Source: Bacteroidota bacterium
Lineage (GTDB): Bacteria > Bacteroidota > Bacteroidia > Palsa-965
DNA length: 64,000 bases
Direction: 5' to 3'
Assembly: GCA_006218065.1 (NCBI GenBank)
Contig: VBWE01000012.1
Span: forward strand, 73,616-137,615
Positions 18,535 through 27,391 of this stretch are shown one piece after another. Within the stretch, counting starts at the first letter, position 1. Each line of letters opens with the position of its first letter. Below the pieces are notes generated by a model. It searched no databases. It had not been told where the DNA came from and saw only the letters and a program-made list of their open reading frames with translations. The translations under genes and the position numbers were made by a program.

Positions 18535-21213
18535 TTATTGGTTTTTCTCTTCGCGCGGCCGCTTCAGGAAACGATGCGTCAAAGAGACATTGAGAAACTT
18601 AGCCAGCAATTTATGGAATTTGTATTTCGCAAAAACGGGCTTGGCAAAAGCCGGCAGGTAAACCGCCATCACCTCTTCGTCGTAATTATCCGGCGGCAGG
18701 TTGGCGTATTTCACCTTCAGGTAAACCCGCATGAACGCTTCGAAATTGCACTGGAACGTCTTGTCGATTTTTTCACGCGCATATTCCAGCGGCGTTTCCG
18801 TTTCATCACGCAGGATGCCAAGCTGGTTGAACGTGAACATGGAATACCGGTAAATCCAGTATGCTTTTTCTTTCGGCGTTTTGCTGTTCCGCGCTTTCGA
18901 ACGATACCAGAGATAACAGATCGTCGGAATAAGGAAGAACAGCAAAAGCAGGAAAGCCAGCAGCCCGAGCCCGCCCCAGAGCAAAGTCCACCAGGAGAAG
19001 CTTGTCGGTAACGGTTTTTTCTTTTGCGTTTCGGGTTTCTTTAACTCGGCGATTGGTTCCAGGTGAATTTCATCCGCAATCACCGGCTGGTCGGCGCGCA
19101 TCACCTGCTGCTCGGGCGTTACGCCGGGAGTCGGGCGGGGAACGCGCTTGGAGGCATCGTCGTACGCGATCACCAGGATAGAATCACCTTTATGCGCTTC
19201 TTTCAGGCTGCGCGGACCTTTTTCGTCCACCACTTTCGCCTGGGCGGCGTCAAAAGCAAATTCCATTTCCTTCGGAAGCAGGAAATCCTTGTCGTAGAAA
19301 ATTCCTTTCGTGACTTTTATTTTGATTTGCTTTTTCACGGTATCGGCATCTTCGGCGGCCACGCCGTTTACCACGAGCCAGGCGCGGGGCGGCTGCAGCG
19401 GGGGCGTTCCGTCGGGGCGCGGGGCGTCGCGCTGATCCGTATTACTGACTGTCGTATCGAAATCGAGCCAGCCGTAGCCGGGGAAATACACCTGTACCCA
19501 GGCATGCCCCTGGTTGCTGTAAAACCAGTACCAGCCTTTGTTTTTGCTCGCACGGTCCTCGGTCAGGAATCCGCAGACAAAACGGACGGGTACACCCATC
19601 GAACGCAGCATGAATAACGTAGAACCGGCGTAATAGGTGCAGTAGCCTTTCCGCTCCTTAAACAGGAAAGTGCGGAGCATGCGTGCGTTGGCGATATTCG
19701 GATCGTCGGCTTTGCCTACCTGAAGCGAGTACACGAATTTCGGTTCGCCGAATTCATCCTTCGAAAGGAAATAGTCGCGCACGGCAAGCACTTTGTCGAT
19801 CGGCGTTTTCGCATCCGCACCGATCTCTTTGGCCAGCGCCGCGATCGAATCGAACAGCGGGCCTTTCGGATTGGTGGTGTAATAATCGAGGAATTCCTTA
19901 TCGAGTTTGTCGTAATTTTTCACTTTCCGCAATTCTTTGAAGCGGATTTCCTGGAAAGCTTTGATGGACGGATTATCCGAATTGTACACGAAGTACGCGC
20001 TGTTCAGTTCCGAGATATACGATTTGGTTTTTACGGCAAACGGAAACTCCTTTCTGAATTCCTCTTCCACGGTAATCGGCTGGCAGGAGAAAGCCGTGGA
20101 CGGCGAAACGAAATCGCGCGTGGAAAGTTCCTTGTAATAAATATCGCAGCTCACCGTGCGGCGCATTTTATCGCCCCTGCCCTTTCGGATGACGGAAGTA
20201 TCCGTAAATGTTTTGAAAAGCGGAATACTTACCGGTTCAGGACAAAACAGGTCGTTGGAAGGCATCATCGAATCGCGTTCGAAACGTTCGTGCGCCGTAT
20301 CGTAATACGTCAGGTAATAACTCGTGAAGTAAAGCGGGTTCGGGATGGAATCCGGTCCGAGGAAATTGGGCAGGTATGCGCAGAAGAGCAATTTGTTCCC
20401 GCCGCTGCCCAGGTTGTTTTTCATCTGGGCGTAATCTTTCATGCTGTGCTTTCCGTCGTTCGGATTTTTTTTCATCATGCTTGACGTATCCACGCCGCCT
20501 TCACCGCCGGATGAATCGGGCGCACCGCCGCCGAATATGGCTTCAAACGGCTTTGTCGGCGGTTCCAGGTATTCGGAAACACCGATGAACACGGAAAGCA
20601 TCACCACCAGGAACAGCACCAGCCGGCCCGAAAGCCGCAGCACTTTTCCTGCACTCACTTCCAGTAAATCGCGGAGTGATTCGGCCATAAAAACCATGTA
20701 CAGCACATAGGCGAGAATCGGCAGTAACGTACGATAACCGTATTCCATGAACTCGGTCATCGAGTTGTGCGCGAACTGCGTATCCGCGCGCAGCGCCATG
20801 GTCAGCGTGAGCAGGAGCGCGGCCAGCATGACCGGGAAGTAACGCCAGCGCGCCAGCCCGAAACCGATGAGCCAGGACGTGGTGAATACCGATGAAAAAT
20901 ACCAGAACCGGATGGACGTAAAAAACACATCGAACTCGCCGGGCAAAAAAGCGATGCTTTTGTAAATCGTCCACTCAATAAAAAGCAGTACGCCGAAGGT
21001 GATAAAAAAACGGGCGCGGTACAGGTACATGATGTACGCCACGACCATACCGATGCCGAAACTGGCCACCTGCCAGAAATCGCCTGGCTCGATGAATGTA
21101 TAGCTCTGGTTGATCTGCCGGATCACGACATACATGACCAGCAGCGTAGGCGCCGCCAGGAACAGCAGGTGCAGCAGTAAAAGCGGGAAGGTTATTTTCC
21201 GCCGGGCTCTCAT
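18535..21213 (-). CDS. Membrane transglutaminase-domain protein
   Basis: An 892-residue inner-membrane protein. About six membrane segments occupy residues 1-215, a large periplasmic part follows, and a last segment (about 755-785) precedes a cytoplasmic tail. The transglutaminase/papain-like core carries the Cys in GYCTYYAGS, the His in QGHAWVQVYFPGYGW and the Asp in DFDTT, so the catalytic triad is complete. The cytoplasmic tail resembles the DUF4129 type. Such proteins are thought to act on peptides or cross-links in the periplasm. The start overlaps the DUF58 stop by four bases (ATGA). Confidence 0.9.
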   Translation of the reverse strand: MRARRKITFPLLLLHLLFLAAPTLLVMYVVIRQINQSYTFIEPGDFWQVASFGIGMVVAYIMYLYRARFFITFGVLLFIEWTIYKSIAFLPGEFDVFFTSIRFWYFSSVFTTSWLIGFGLARWRYFPVMLAALLLTLTMALRADTQFAHNSMTEFMEYGYRTLLPILAYVLYMVFMAESLRDLLEVSAGKVLRLSGRLVLFLVVMLSVFIGVSEYLEPPTKPFEAIFGGGAPDSSGGEGGVDTSSMMKKNPNDGKHSMKDYAQMKNNLGSGGNKLLFCAYLPNFLGPDSIPNPLYFTSYYLTYYDTAHERFERDSMMPSNDLFCPEPVSIPLFKTFTDTSVIRKGRGDKMRRTVSCDIYYKELSTRDFVSPSTAFSCQPITVEEEFRKEFPFAVKTKSYISELNSAYFVYNSDNPSIKAFQEIRFKELRKVKNYDKLDKEFLDYYTTNPKGPLFDSIAALAKEIGADAKTPIDKVLAVRDYFLSKDEFGEPKFVYSLQVGKADDPNIANARMLRTFLFKERKGYCTYYAGSTLFMLRSMGVPVRFVCGFLTEDRASKNKGWYWFYSNQGHAWVQVYFPGYGWLDFDTTVSNTDQRDAPRPDGTPPLQPPRAWLVVNGVAAEDADTVKKQIKIKVTKGIFYDKDFLLPKEMEFAFDAAQAKVVDEKGPRSLKEAHKGDSILVIAYDDASKRVPRPTPGVTPEQQVMRADQPVIADEIHLEPIAELKKPETQKKKPLPTSFSWWTLLWGGLGLLAFLLLLFFLIPTICYLWYRSKARNSKTPKEKAYWIYRYSMFTFNQLGILRDETETPLEYAREKIDKTFQCNFEAFMRVYLKVKYANLPPDNYDEEVMAVYLPAFAKPVFAKYKFHKLLAKFLNVSLTHRFLKRPREEKNQ

Positions 21214-22643
21214 ACGGTCATTCCGGTTGCGTTCATTTTTTTGATCAGCGTGCTGAGCTGTTTTTCATTTTTGATAATCCTGCGGCGGAAACCCGAAATC
21301 AGCCAGGCCCGCTTGACACCGTCCATATCCGACGTTTTATGCTGGAAAAACAAATCGCGGAATTTCAGGATGCGGTGCTTGCGGAAAACATCCGAAACAC
21401 GAACTAAGATTAACGTTACGTTCGACGGCAGGTCCATCAGCATCTGTTCCACATCGGCAACCGGGACCAGGGAAGAAATACAAACCACGCCCGCATTTTT
21501 TTTGTCCACGAACTGTTTCAGGTCGCGCTGGTTCTGCCAGTCGGCCGTACTGATATAGTAGATCGGTTTTTCACTTTCTTCCACGCTGAAGTTGGTGGAA
21601 GCGTCCTGGTCGGGAATAACGCGGACTTCCAGGCCCGAAGGCAGCAGCGATTCGTAGAGGTTGCGCACCTGGTCTTTGTACAGGTTGAGCAGTTCCGCAT
21701 CGAACGCTTCTCTCCTGCCCTGCGGGAATCCGTGGTAAAAACTGGCGTAGAGATAAATGTGCGAAGCGTAGGGATCGGTAACTTCCGGGATACGCACGAC
21801 AAGCTGGCGGGTGCGCGCGTAAATTTTCCAGACGATACGCCGTACATCATCGCCCGGTTCGAAATCTTTGTAGTTCACGTATTCGCCTTCGATGCGCTTG
21901 GGCGTGGGAATACGGATATCCTGTTCTTCGGTTTTATTCGGATCGGCCTTGACCTCGCGCAGGGGCATTTGCGGCGGTACGGTGTACATGCTGCGGCTTA
22001 CCGGGACAAGCGCGGGCAGTGACAGCATGCGGAACATATCCTGGAAGAAAAACTGGATTTCGGTGATGTGGTATTCGCGCCTGTCTTTCAACGGAAGAAA
22101 ACGGCGGCCTGAAATCCCGGTCCGCCAGAATTTTCCTTTTGCGCGCATATTATCGTTCAGCACGATCTCGGAAGAAACGGTCATCCCTTCGAATTCGATC
22201 CGCGTTTTCACCACGCCGAAAAGCGGCCGGATGATGCCGGGAACGCCGATCGCCGCGAGTACATTGCCCGCCACAGCCTGCCGGCCTTTGCCGAATTCGA
22301 GCTGCAGCTGCGATTTGATCCTGCTGTGATTCAGGAGGAACCAGGCCCAGGCGACCAGGTTTACGAACAGGGCGAAAATGATGATCCAGATAAAAAACCA
22401 GAGCAGCACGTATCCCCAGTGGCGCATGACGAATTCGAAACGCGTGGAGACATCGAAACGGTTGTCGATACCCGGGGAGTAATATGTTTCCTGCAGGTAG
22501 CCGAAAGCGAGATAGCCGAAACCGAGGGCAAGCAAAAAAGGCCAGCGGATTACCGAAAAGGCGGAATAATAATTCACCTTTCTGAAAAACGAGGAGCGCG
22601 ATTTTGCGGGGTTGGCGTGAATTTCGGTTGCAGCGGACGACAT
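21210..22643 (-). CDS. DUF58 domain protein
   Basis: A 477-residue membrane-associated protein with two membrane segments near the N-terminus and a DUF58 signature about two thirds along (NYKDFEPGDDVRRIVWK followed by ARTRQLVVR). The rest resembles a von Willebrand factor A-like fold. DUF58 proteins are the usual partners of MoxR ATPases. A -7 element TACCTTTG on the minus strand (22665-22658) lies only three bases before the ATG at 22655, so the second Met, at 22643, is the more likely start. It is the first gene of a four-gene operon. Confidence 0.88.
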   Translation of the reverse strand: MSSAATEIHANPAKSRSSFFRKVNYYSAFSVIRWPFLLALGFGYLAFGYLQETYYSPGIDNRFDVSTRFEFVMRHWGYVLLWFFIWIIIFALFVNLVAWAWFLLNHSRIKSQLQLEFGKGRQAVAGNVLAAIGVPGIIRPLFGVVKTRIEFEGMTVSSEIVLNDNMRAKGKFWRTGISGRRFLPLKDRREYHITEIQFFFQDMFRMLSLPALVPVSRSMYTVPPQMPLREVKADPNKTEEQDIRIPTPKRIEGEYVNYKDFEPGDDVRRIVWKIYARTRQLVVRIPEVTDPYASHIYLYASFYHGFPQGRREAFDAELLNLYKDQVRNLYESLLPSGLEVRVIPDQDASTNFSVEESEKPIYYISTADWQNQRDLKQFVDKKNAGVVCISSLVPVADVEQMLMDLPSNVTLILVRVSDVFRKHRILKFRDLFFQHKTSDMDGVKRAWLISGFRRRIIKNEKQLSTLIKKMNATGMTV

Positions 22644-22657
22644 AAGCGAGTTCATTT

Positions 22658-22665
22658 CAAAGGTA
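22658..22665 (-). promoter_or_regulatory. -7 element of the DUF58-MoxR operon
   Basis: TACCTTTG on the minus strand. The expected transcript start lies inside or after the first possible ATG (22655), which argues for the start at 22643. Confidence 0.6.
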
Positions 22666-22802
22666 GCAAATATTTATGCCTGTGCGGGTATAACGCGCCA
22701 CCGCGGAAAAGTAATGTGTTAAAAATTTCAAAGGCAGAAAAACCGGGCTAAACGGTTTACCGAAAGATAGATTCCCGGCAACGGGAAATTCCATAAGCTC
22801 CG

Positions 22803-22810
22803 TACATTTG
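22803..22810 (+). promoter_or_regulatory. -7 element of the fahA promoter
   Basis: TACATTTG lies 20 bases before the fahA ATG. No clear -33 TTG at the expected distance. Confidence 0.55.
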
Positions 22811-22829
22811 TCGCCGATAAAAAGCAATT

Positions 22830-23992
22830 ATGCTCAAAGCCAACGATCCTTCGCTCCGTTCGTGGATACCGGTTTCTCCCGACAGCGATTTCCCGATCCA
22901 GAACCTGCCTTTCGGAATTTTTAAAACGGCGCATCGCAGTCCCCGCGTGGGCGTGGCCATCGGCGAGTTCGTGCTCGACCTGGTGGCCGTTGCGGAATTC
23001 GGTTATTTCGACGCGCTGAACATCAACAAAAAAGTATTCGGCAGCGATGCGCTGAACGATTTCATCGCGCTTGGAAAACCGGCCTGGCGCGCGGTACGCG
23101 AGCGGATTTCGGACCTGCTGAACGAAAAAAACATGGCCCTGCAGTCACAGAAAGAAGCGCGGAAACAATGCCTGCTGCTGCAAAGCGACGTGCAGATGCT
23201 GCTCCCGGTGCGCATCGGCGACTACACCGATTTTTATTCCAGCATCGATCACGCCACGAACATGGGTAAAATGTTCCGCGATCCCGCCAATGCGCTGCTG
23301 CCGAACTGGAAACATATCCCGGTAGGCTATCACGGCCGCGCCTCGAGTATCGTGGTCAGCGGAACGCCCCTGCACCGCCCGAAAGGACAACTGAAACCGG
23401 CCGATGCGGAAGTTCCAACATTCGGTGCAACCAAACTGCTGGATTTCGAACTGGAAGTCGCGTTTATCATCGGCAAACCGACCAAACTCGGCGACAGTAT
23501 CAGTACTGCCGAGGCGGAGAATCATATTTTCGGCCTGACCTTATTCAACGACTGGAGCGCGCGTGATATACAGAGCTGGGAATACGTTCCGCTTGGACCT
23601 TTCCTGTCCAAAAACTTCGGCTCCAGCACGTCGCCCTGGGTTGTAACGCTCGACGCCCTGGAGCCGTTCCGGGTAAAAGGGTACACCCAGGATCCGAAAG
23701 TATTGCCCTACCTCGAATACAGCGGCGACCGGAATATCGACATCAACCTGGAAGTTTCCATTCTTCCTGCCGTCAGTTCGAGCGGAGTCGAGAACGGGCA
23801 GGAAACCGTCGTCTGCCATTCGAATTACAAATACATGTACTGGACGATGGAGCAGCAGCTTGCACACCACACGGTGAACGGCTGCAACGTGAATATCGGC
23901 GATATGATGGCTTCGGGAACGATCAGCGGTCCGGAAGAAGGCAGTGTATCGGTTTCGGGGAATGTGCGGGGAAAATTCTGCCGGCGAAGTAA
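22830..23992 (+). pseudogene. fahA: Fumarylacetoacetase with internal deletion and frameshift
   Basis: Fumarylacetoacetase makes fumarate and acetoacetate in the last step of tyrosine breakdown. From 22830 the frame is a normal FahA: active-site stretch DYTDFYSSIDHATNMG, metal ligands in LLDFELEVAF and FNDWSARDIQ, and MASGTISGPEEGS. Right after this, near 23945, the frame is lost. The usual C-terminal end IGFGECAGKILPAK followed by TAA (23990-23992) is present in another frame only a few bases later. About 40 codons of the family, including the GSMLEL-type strand region, are missing and the loss is not a multiple of three. In its own frame the ORF reads on to 24296 through the antisense of the next gene. 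The gene is broken here unless the assembly has a local error. Confidence 0.88.
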
Positions 23993-24001
23993 GTTAATTT
24001 A

Positions 24002-25540
24002 TCAGCCTGCCGTAACAGCTTTCCCGCGTGCAACCGGTTTTTCTTCTTTTTCCAGTCCGAACTTTTTGATGACCCATTCATGCACCGGGATCAGTTCCGG
24101 GCTGAGCGGTATCCAACTGTACGGTTTTCCTTTTTCCGCGAGTTGTGCAAGCAGTTTACGGGCCTGTGTAAAACCGGATCCTTTTCGAAAACCTTCTTTT
24201 TCCAGCAACTGGAATACTTTCAGGATCATGCGGTCGCGCTCGTGTGCGGTATCTCCCCGGCGTACGTTTCGTTCGATATGCTTCTGCAGGGAGTGAATCA
24301 TCAACTGTACTTCGTCGTGCTTTTCCAGTTCAATCTGCGCCATGATACGCAGCACACGTATAGCGATTTCCCAGCCCAGGCGGTCCTTGGTGAGCTCGAA
24401 TTTCATCCGGAGCACATGGCTGCACTCGCGAAACAGTCCTTGTTTGAACAGGACGCAGGCATTGTAGAACGTGTATTTGGCGAACCGGAAATCGCCGAGA
24501 TTAGCTGGGGAACTGCTGAGGAGAACCTGGCACGTTTCTTTCGCTTTCTCAGTTCCATTCATATAGAACAAGGCGAAAAATTCCTGCTCTTTACTCACAT
24601 AATAATCAGGACTTCTTACAGCAAAATAGCGCTGTGCGTTGGCAACATGCTGAAGTGCTGATTCATAATTACCTAAATAAATATCACATTCGGCAATGTT
24701 GTCATAACAACTACCGATTCTTGATTTGCGAGAAAGAAATAGATTGTTGATAAGCAGTTCCAACATTTGTTCGCCTACTCTTTTTGCTAAAGAGTAATCT
24801 CCCAAAGATTGTGCATAGGCCATTTCCAATAATTTAAGATAATGCCCGACAACTGCAGATTTTGTGTATTCAAAATCTTTGGTCATATCAGCCACAGCCT
24901 CTCGAAGGAACTCTTGATACTTTTTTTTATCCTGGTTTCCTTCAAAGTTCAGATGCATTAACATTTTGTAATAATAGTCGGTGGCCTTCCCTACAGCCAA
25001 ACTACAATATTCATAAAATGAGATTTCCTCATTTATTTTATTAAACGGGATGAATCCTTGTCGCCAGCCCTTTCCCCACTTCTTATGCTTCAAATGATCG
25101 GCGAGCACTCCATACATTTCGTACTTTTTTGTCACTGAAATTATCTCGTCCAAAATTTCATTAGCTGTAGCCCTGCTCTTAGCTGACAATCTTAAGGTTT
25201 GATACAAAGCGCTTTTTCTTAAAACCTTAATTATCACCTGATCTAATTCATCGAATGTCCCTTTTCGTTCAACATTGATGTCGATCATCAGCGAATCAAA
25301 TACTTTATTGTGTAAACGGGATTTCAACTTCTCAATCCTGCTGTCTTTGACATGGTTGTATATTTTTATCGAACATTCATTGAGCGTCGGAATGTTTTTT
25401 TCAGATTTCAGCAGTAATTGGGCCAAGTCCCAGGTTCTCGATTCACTTTCATTCCGGGTAGAGAAACTGACCAGGTACTTCTTAAGGACTTTGATCTGTT
25501 GTCTCGACAAAGAATGGATTAAAGCGTGCAATTCTTCCAT
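24002..25540 (-). CDS. Cytoplasmic helical-repeat (TPR-like) protein, unknown
   Basis: A 512-residue all-helical protein with no signal peptide and no membrane segment. The first 60 residues (LIHSLSRQQIKVLKKYLVSF...) may be a small helical domain. Residues about 150-430 hold antiparallel helix pairs of TPR type (for example GSCYDNIAECDIYLGNYESALQHVANA). I recognise no enzymatic motif. The layout, a short N-terminal domain plus TPR array, resembles peptide-responsive regulators such as the RRNPP group, but there is no clear helix-turn-helix, so this is only a comparison. It is divergent from a small secreted peptide gene (25667). The C-terminal third has host-like G/C-rich codons, whereas the N-terminal part is A/T-rich. 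It ends ten bases from fahA, convergently. Confidence 0.75.
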   Translation of the reverse strand: MEELHALIHSLSRQQIKVLKKYLVSFSTRNESESRTWDLAQLLLKSEKNIPTLNECSIKIYNHVKDSRIEKLKSRLHNKVFDSLMIDINVERKGTFDELDQVIIKVLRKSALYQTLRLSAKSRATANEILDEIISVTKKYEMYGVLADHLKHKKWGKGWRQGFIPFNKINEEISFYEYCSLAVGKATDYYYKMLMHLNFEGNQDKKKYQEFLREAVADMTKDFEYTKSAVVGHYLKLLEMAYAQSLGDYSLAKRVGEQMLELLINNLFLSRKSRIGSCYDNIAECDIYLGNYESALQHVANAQRYFAVRSPDYYVSKEQEFFALFYMNGTEKAKETCQVLLSSSPANLGDFRFAKYTFYNACVLFKQGLFRECSHVLRMKFELTKDRLGWEIAIRVLRIMAQIELEKHDEVQLMIHSLQKHIERNVRRGDTAHERDRMILKVFQLLEKEGFRKGSGFTQARKLLAQLAEKGKPYSWIPLSPELIPVHEWVIKKFGLEKEEKPVARGKAVTAG

Positions 25541-25653
25541 GATAATCAGTTATTATTTACCTGAAACGAAAGTCTATTTGAGTATTGAATGAGCCTTAAC
25601 TGCCCGGAACTTGTCCTTTTCTTTGTCGGCGTAAATAATCAAACAAAAAAAAC

Positions 25654-25658
25654 GGAGG
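25654..25658 (+). promoter_or_regulatory. Strong Shine-Dalgarno of the small peptide gene
   Basis: GGAGG sits eight bases before the ATG at 25667. Strong Shine-Dalgarno sites are rare in Bacteroidota, and most genes in this window lack one. It supports the start at 25667 over upstream possibilities. Confidence 0.7.
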
Positions 25659-25666
25659 AACCAAAC

Positions 25667-25981
25667 ATGATTAAGATGATTTCCAAATCGCTTTTCGCAG
25701 CCATTGCCTTGCTTTTTATCACAACAACAACTGTGCATGCAACTGCAAAAGTTACAACTGAAACAGCCAATACCAACACAGTTATTGCAAGTGAAGACTA
25801 TTGCGGAGTTAGCGAGAGTGAAATAGTTCAATATCTTGCTCAATATGGATATATTGTAAAAGGAATGACTTCGTGTACAGGTTCCTGCAATGTGATTGTC
25901 AACACCCAGAATTCTTTTAACACGATTGTTTATATCAATCCTGATATGGGGATTGTTGGTCATGAAGATATTCATGACTAA
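25667..25981 (+). CDS. Small secreted Cys-containing protein, unknown
   Basis: A 104-residue protein. A signal peptide (MIKMISKSLFAAIALLF..., cleavage probably after VHA near residue 25) is followed by a Thr/Asn-rich linker and a conserved-looking core with three cysteines (DYCG, then SCTGSC) and a C-terminal end GIVGHEDIHD. I do not recognise the family. Codon use is A/T-rich. It is divergently transcribed from the helical-repeat gene, has a strong Shine-Dalgarno, and ends before a hairpin terminator at 26139. It could be a secreted signal or effector, but nothing in the sequence proves it. Confidence 0.75.
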   Translation: MIKMISKSLFAAIALLFITTTTVHATAKVTTETANTNTVIASEDYCGVSESEIVQYLAQYGYIVKGMTSCTGSCNVIVNTQNSFNTIVYINPDMGIVGHEDIHD

Positions 25982-26138
25982 GGCAAACCTTTCGTAAGAA
26001 ATATGCCTCCAACGAATGTCCGACCAAAATTTCATTTTTCCTGCAATTGAATGTCGTAACGTATAACAAAACATCACTAAATAACTGATTTTGAGCTAAG
26101 GTAATAATTTATTTTTCAAATCAAAACTGAAAACGAAT

Positions 26139-26191
26139 GTCCGGAAAAGGGGGCTGACCAACCTGTCAAAACCCTCTTTTCGGACTTTCTT
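26139..26191 (+). terminator. Hairpin terminator after the small secreted protein
   Basis: GTCCGGAAAAGGGG (from 26139) pairs with CCCTCTTTTCGGAC (26172-26185) with one or two mismatches, followed by TTTCTTTGTT. It lies about 155 bases after the stop at 25981; the stretch between is A/T-rich and shows nothing else. Confidence 0.65.
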
Positions 26192-26230
26192 TGTTAGGCA
26201 GGGTAGAACCATTTACAACTGCAAACGGAC

Positions 26231-26686
26231 ATGAGCAAAGAAGGAACCTTGATTGATGTACGTCCGATGACCATTTTGGAATCGGCGTTGGTGATTGACG
26301 ATGTGGAGACTGACCTGTTCCAGGCCGTACAACTGCTGGAAAACCAGTCTGTTGCCGGCACTATTGATACCGCCCCTACGGGGCGGGCAGCCATGGACAG
26401 GCTGGCCGGCAGAAAAGACTACCCGCAACTGATCCTCCTCGAGCTTTCGGCTCCCCATCTCGGCGGGCTGGCATTTCTCGACTGGCTGGACCAGCAACCC
26501 GATGAAATAACCCGCGCCACCCGCGTCATCCTTCTTACCGGTATGCTTGGCCAGAAGCCTTTCCTGCTTCGCAAAGCCATGGAATACCCGCATGTTATCG
26601 GTTGTATTGAAAAACCGCTTGAGGCAAACCTGCTTCATGAACTGCTGGAAGAAGGCTGGCCCGCGCCGATGGCTTCTAACTATTGA
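26231..26686 (+). CDS. Receiver-like protein without the phospho-acceptor Asp
   Basis: A 151-residue stand-alone response-regulator receiver fold. ALVIDDVETD gives the acidic pair of the first strand, LILLELSAPHLGG is the phosphorylation-site strand, ILLTG the Thr strand and CIEKPLE the Lys-Pro end. The Asp that normally accepts phosphate in the third strand (LLDLxxP) is Glu here, so it probably cannot be phosphorylated and may mimic an active state. There is no output domain. An internal Met at 26267 is a possible alternative start. It is followed four bases later by a GIY-YIG-like gene, so the two probably act together. Confidence 0.82.
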   Translation: MSKEGTLIDVRPMTILESALVIDDVETDLFQAVQLLENQSVAGTIDTAPTGRAAMDRLAGRKDYPQLILLELSAPHLGGLAFLDWLDQQPDEITRATRVILLTGMLGQKPFLLRKAMEYPHVIGCIEKPLEANLLHELLEEGWPAPMASNY

Positions 26687-26690
26687 CCTT

Positions 26691-27176
26691 ATGCGATTCA
26701 TGCAACATGTAAATGTTCGTCTCTATTGGGAAGGTTCCTGGGATGTTACCGACAGGCAACTCCCCGAAAGTCTACCGAATACCCCGGGGATTTACATGAT
26801 TGTTGCTGAAAGAATCACCCCGAACCAGTTGTCTTTTATCGACGATGAAAGCAACCTGCGTCTGGTGTATATAGGTGAAACCGAACACCTCCGGAAGTCG
26901 CTCAACGAATCGAAAAGATGGGGCGACTGGGAAAAATACGGCAAAGGATACCGGCTCCTGCTCAAAGTCGCTAAAACCGATCGCGTGGAATGCCGCCGGA
27001 AAATCGCTTCCCTCCTCACCTTCCAGAACAAACCAGCCTGCAATACCCGCTACAATAACGTAGCCCTGATCACCTGCCTGCAGCTCAACCTGAGCCATTC
27101 CGGCTGCTGCCAGCCGCTCAAAAACGCCAGCCCCGCCCCGGTATGGATCGAGCCGCAGATCATGGAAATGGCCTGA
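26691..27176 (+). CDS. GIY-YIG-like nuclease-fold protein
   Basis: A 161-residue protein with the start of the GIY-YIG fold: TPGIYMIVAERITP, then LRLVYIGETEHLRKSL and a helical region with a basic WEKYGKGYRLLLKVAK stretch, ending NKPACN. The GIY and YIG motifs and an Arg after YIG are present; the usual Glu later in the fold is not clearly placed, so catalytic activity is uncertain. Family members include homing endonucleases and UvrC N-termini. The gene follows the receiver-like gene after a four-base gap. The last 45 residues are Cys/Pro-rich and unrecognised. Confidence 0.75.
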   Translation: MRFMQHVNVRLYWEGSWDVTDRQLPESLPNTPGIYMIVAERITPNQLSFIDDESNLRLVYIGETEHLRKSLNESKRWGDWEKYGKGYRLLLKVAKTDRVECRRKIASLLTFQNKPACNTRYNNVALITCLQLNLSHSGCCQPLKNASPAPVWIEPQIMEMA

Positions 27177-27240
27177 TTGGAGTACCGATTGTTTAAAATC
27201 CCTCCCTTGAGCCGTTTTACAGGAAAACTGTTGCTATACG

Positions 27241-27384
27241 TCGGAATAGATCCAGCAGCGGCAGTCGGCAGTGGCAGCAGCAGCCCGCGTGGTTAAACCA
27301 GGAGCAGGTAAATTTTGACGACATCCCTGTAATACCAAGACTGTGCCGACTGCCAGCAAGAGCTATTCCGAAGGAATTTTAAAC
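27241..27384. repeat. Intergenic repeat unit, copy A
   Basis: A composite palindrome. The ends GGAATAGATC and CTATTCCGAAGGAATTTTAA flank CAGTCGGCAGTGGCAG on the left and GACTGTGCCGACTGCCAG on the right, with a central GGAGCAGGTAAATTTT. The same arrangement recurs at 53630-53775, where the central GGAGCAGGTA piece is on the opposite strand. Confidence 0.75.
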
Positions 27385-27391
27385 AGACTAT

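Noticed and set aside
23900-24100. Chimeric contig junction between fahA and the helical-repeat gene
   Set aside because: The true FahA C-terminus and stop are present at 23990-23992, so fahA ends normally and only an internal piece is missing.
23945-24296. C-terminal extension of FahA reading into the next gene
   Set aside because: The real FahA end is in another frame at 23946-23992, so the extension is an artefact of the frameshift.
24600-26200. Prophage or insertion sequence in the A/T-rich stretch
   Set aside because: No transposase, integrase, structural gene or terminal inverted repeat was found.
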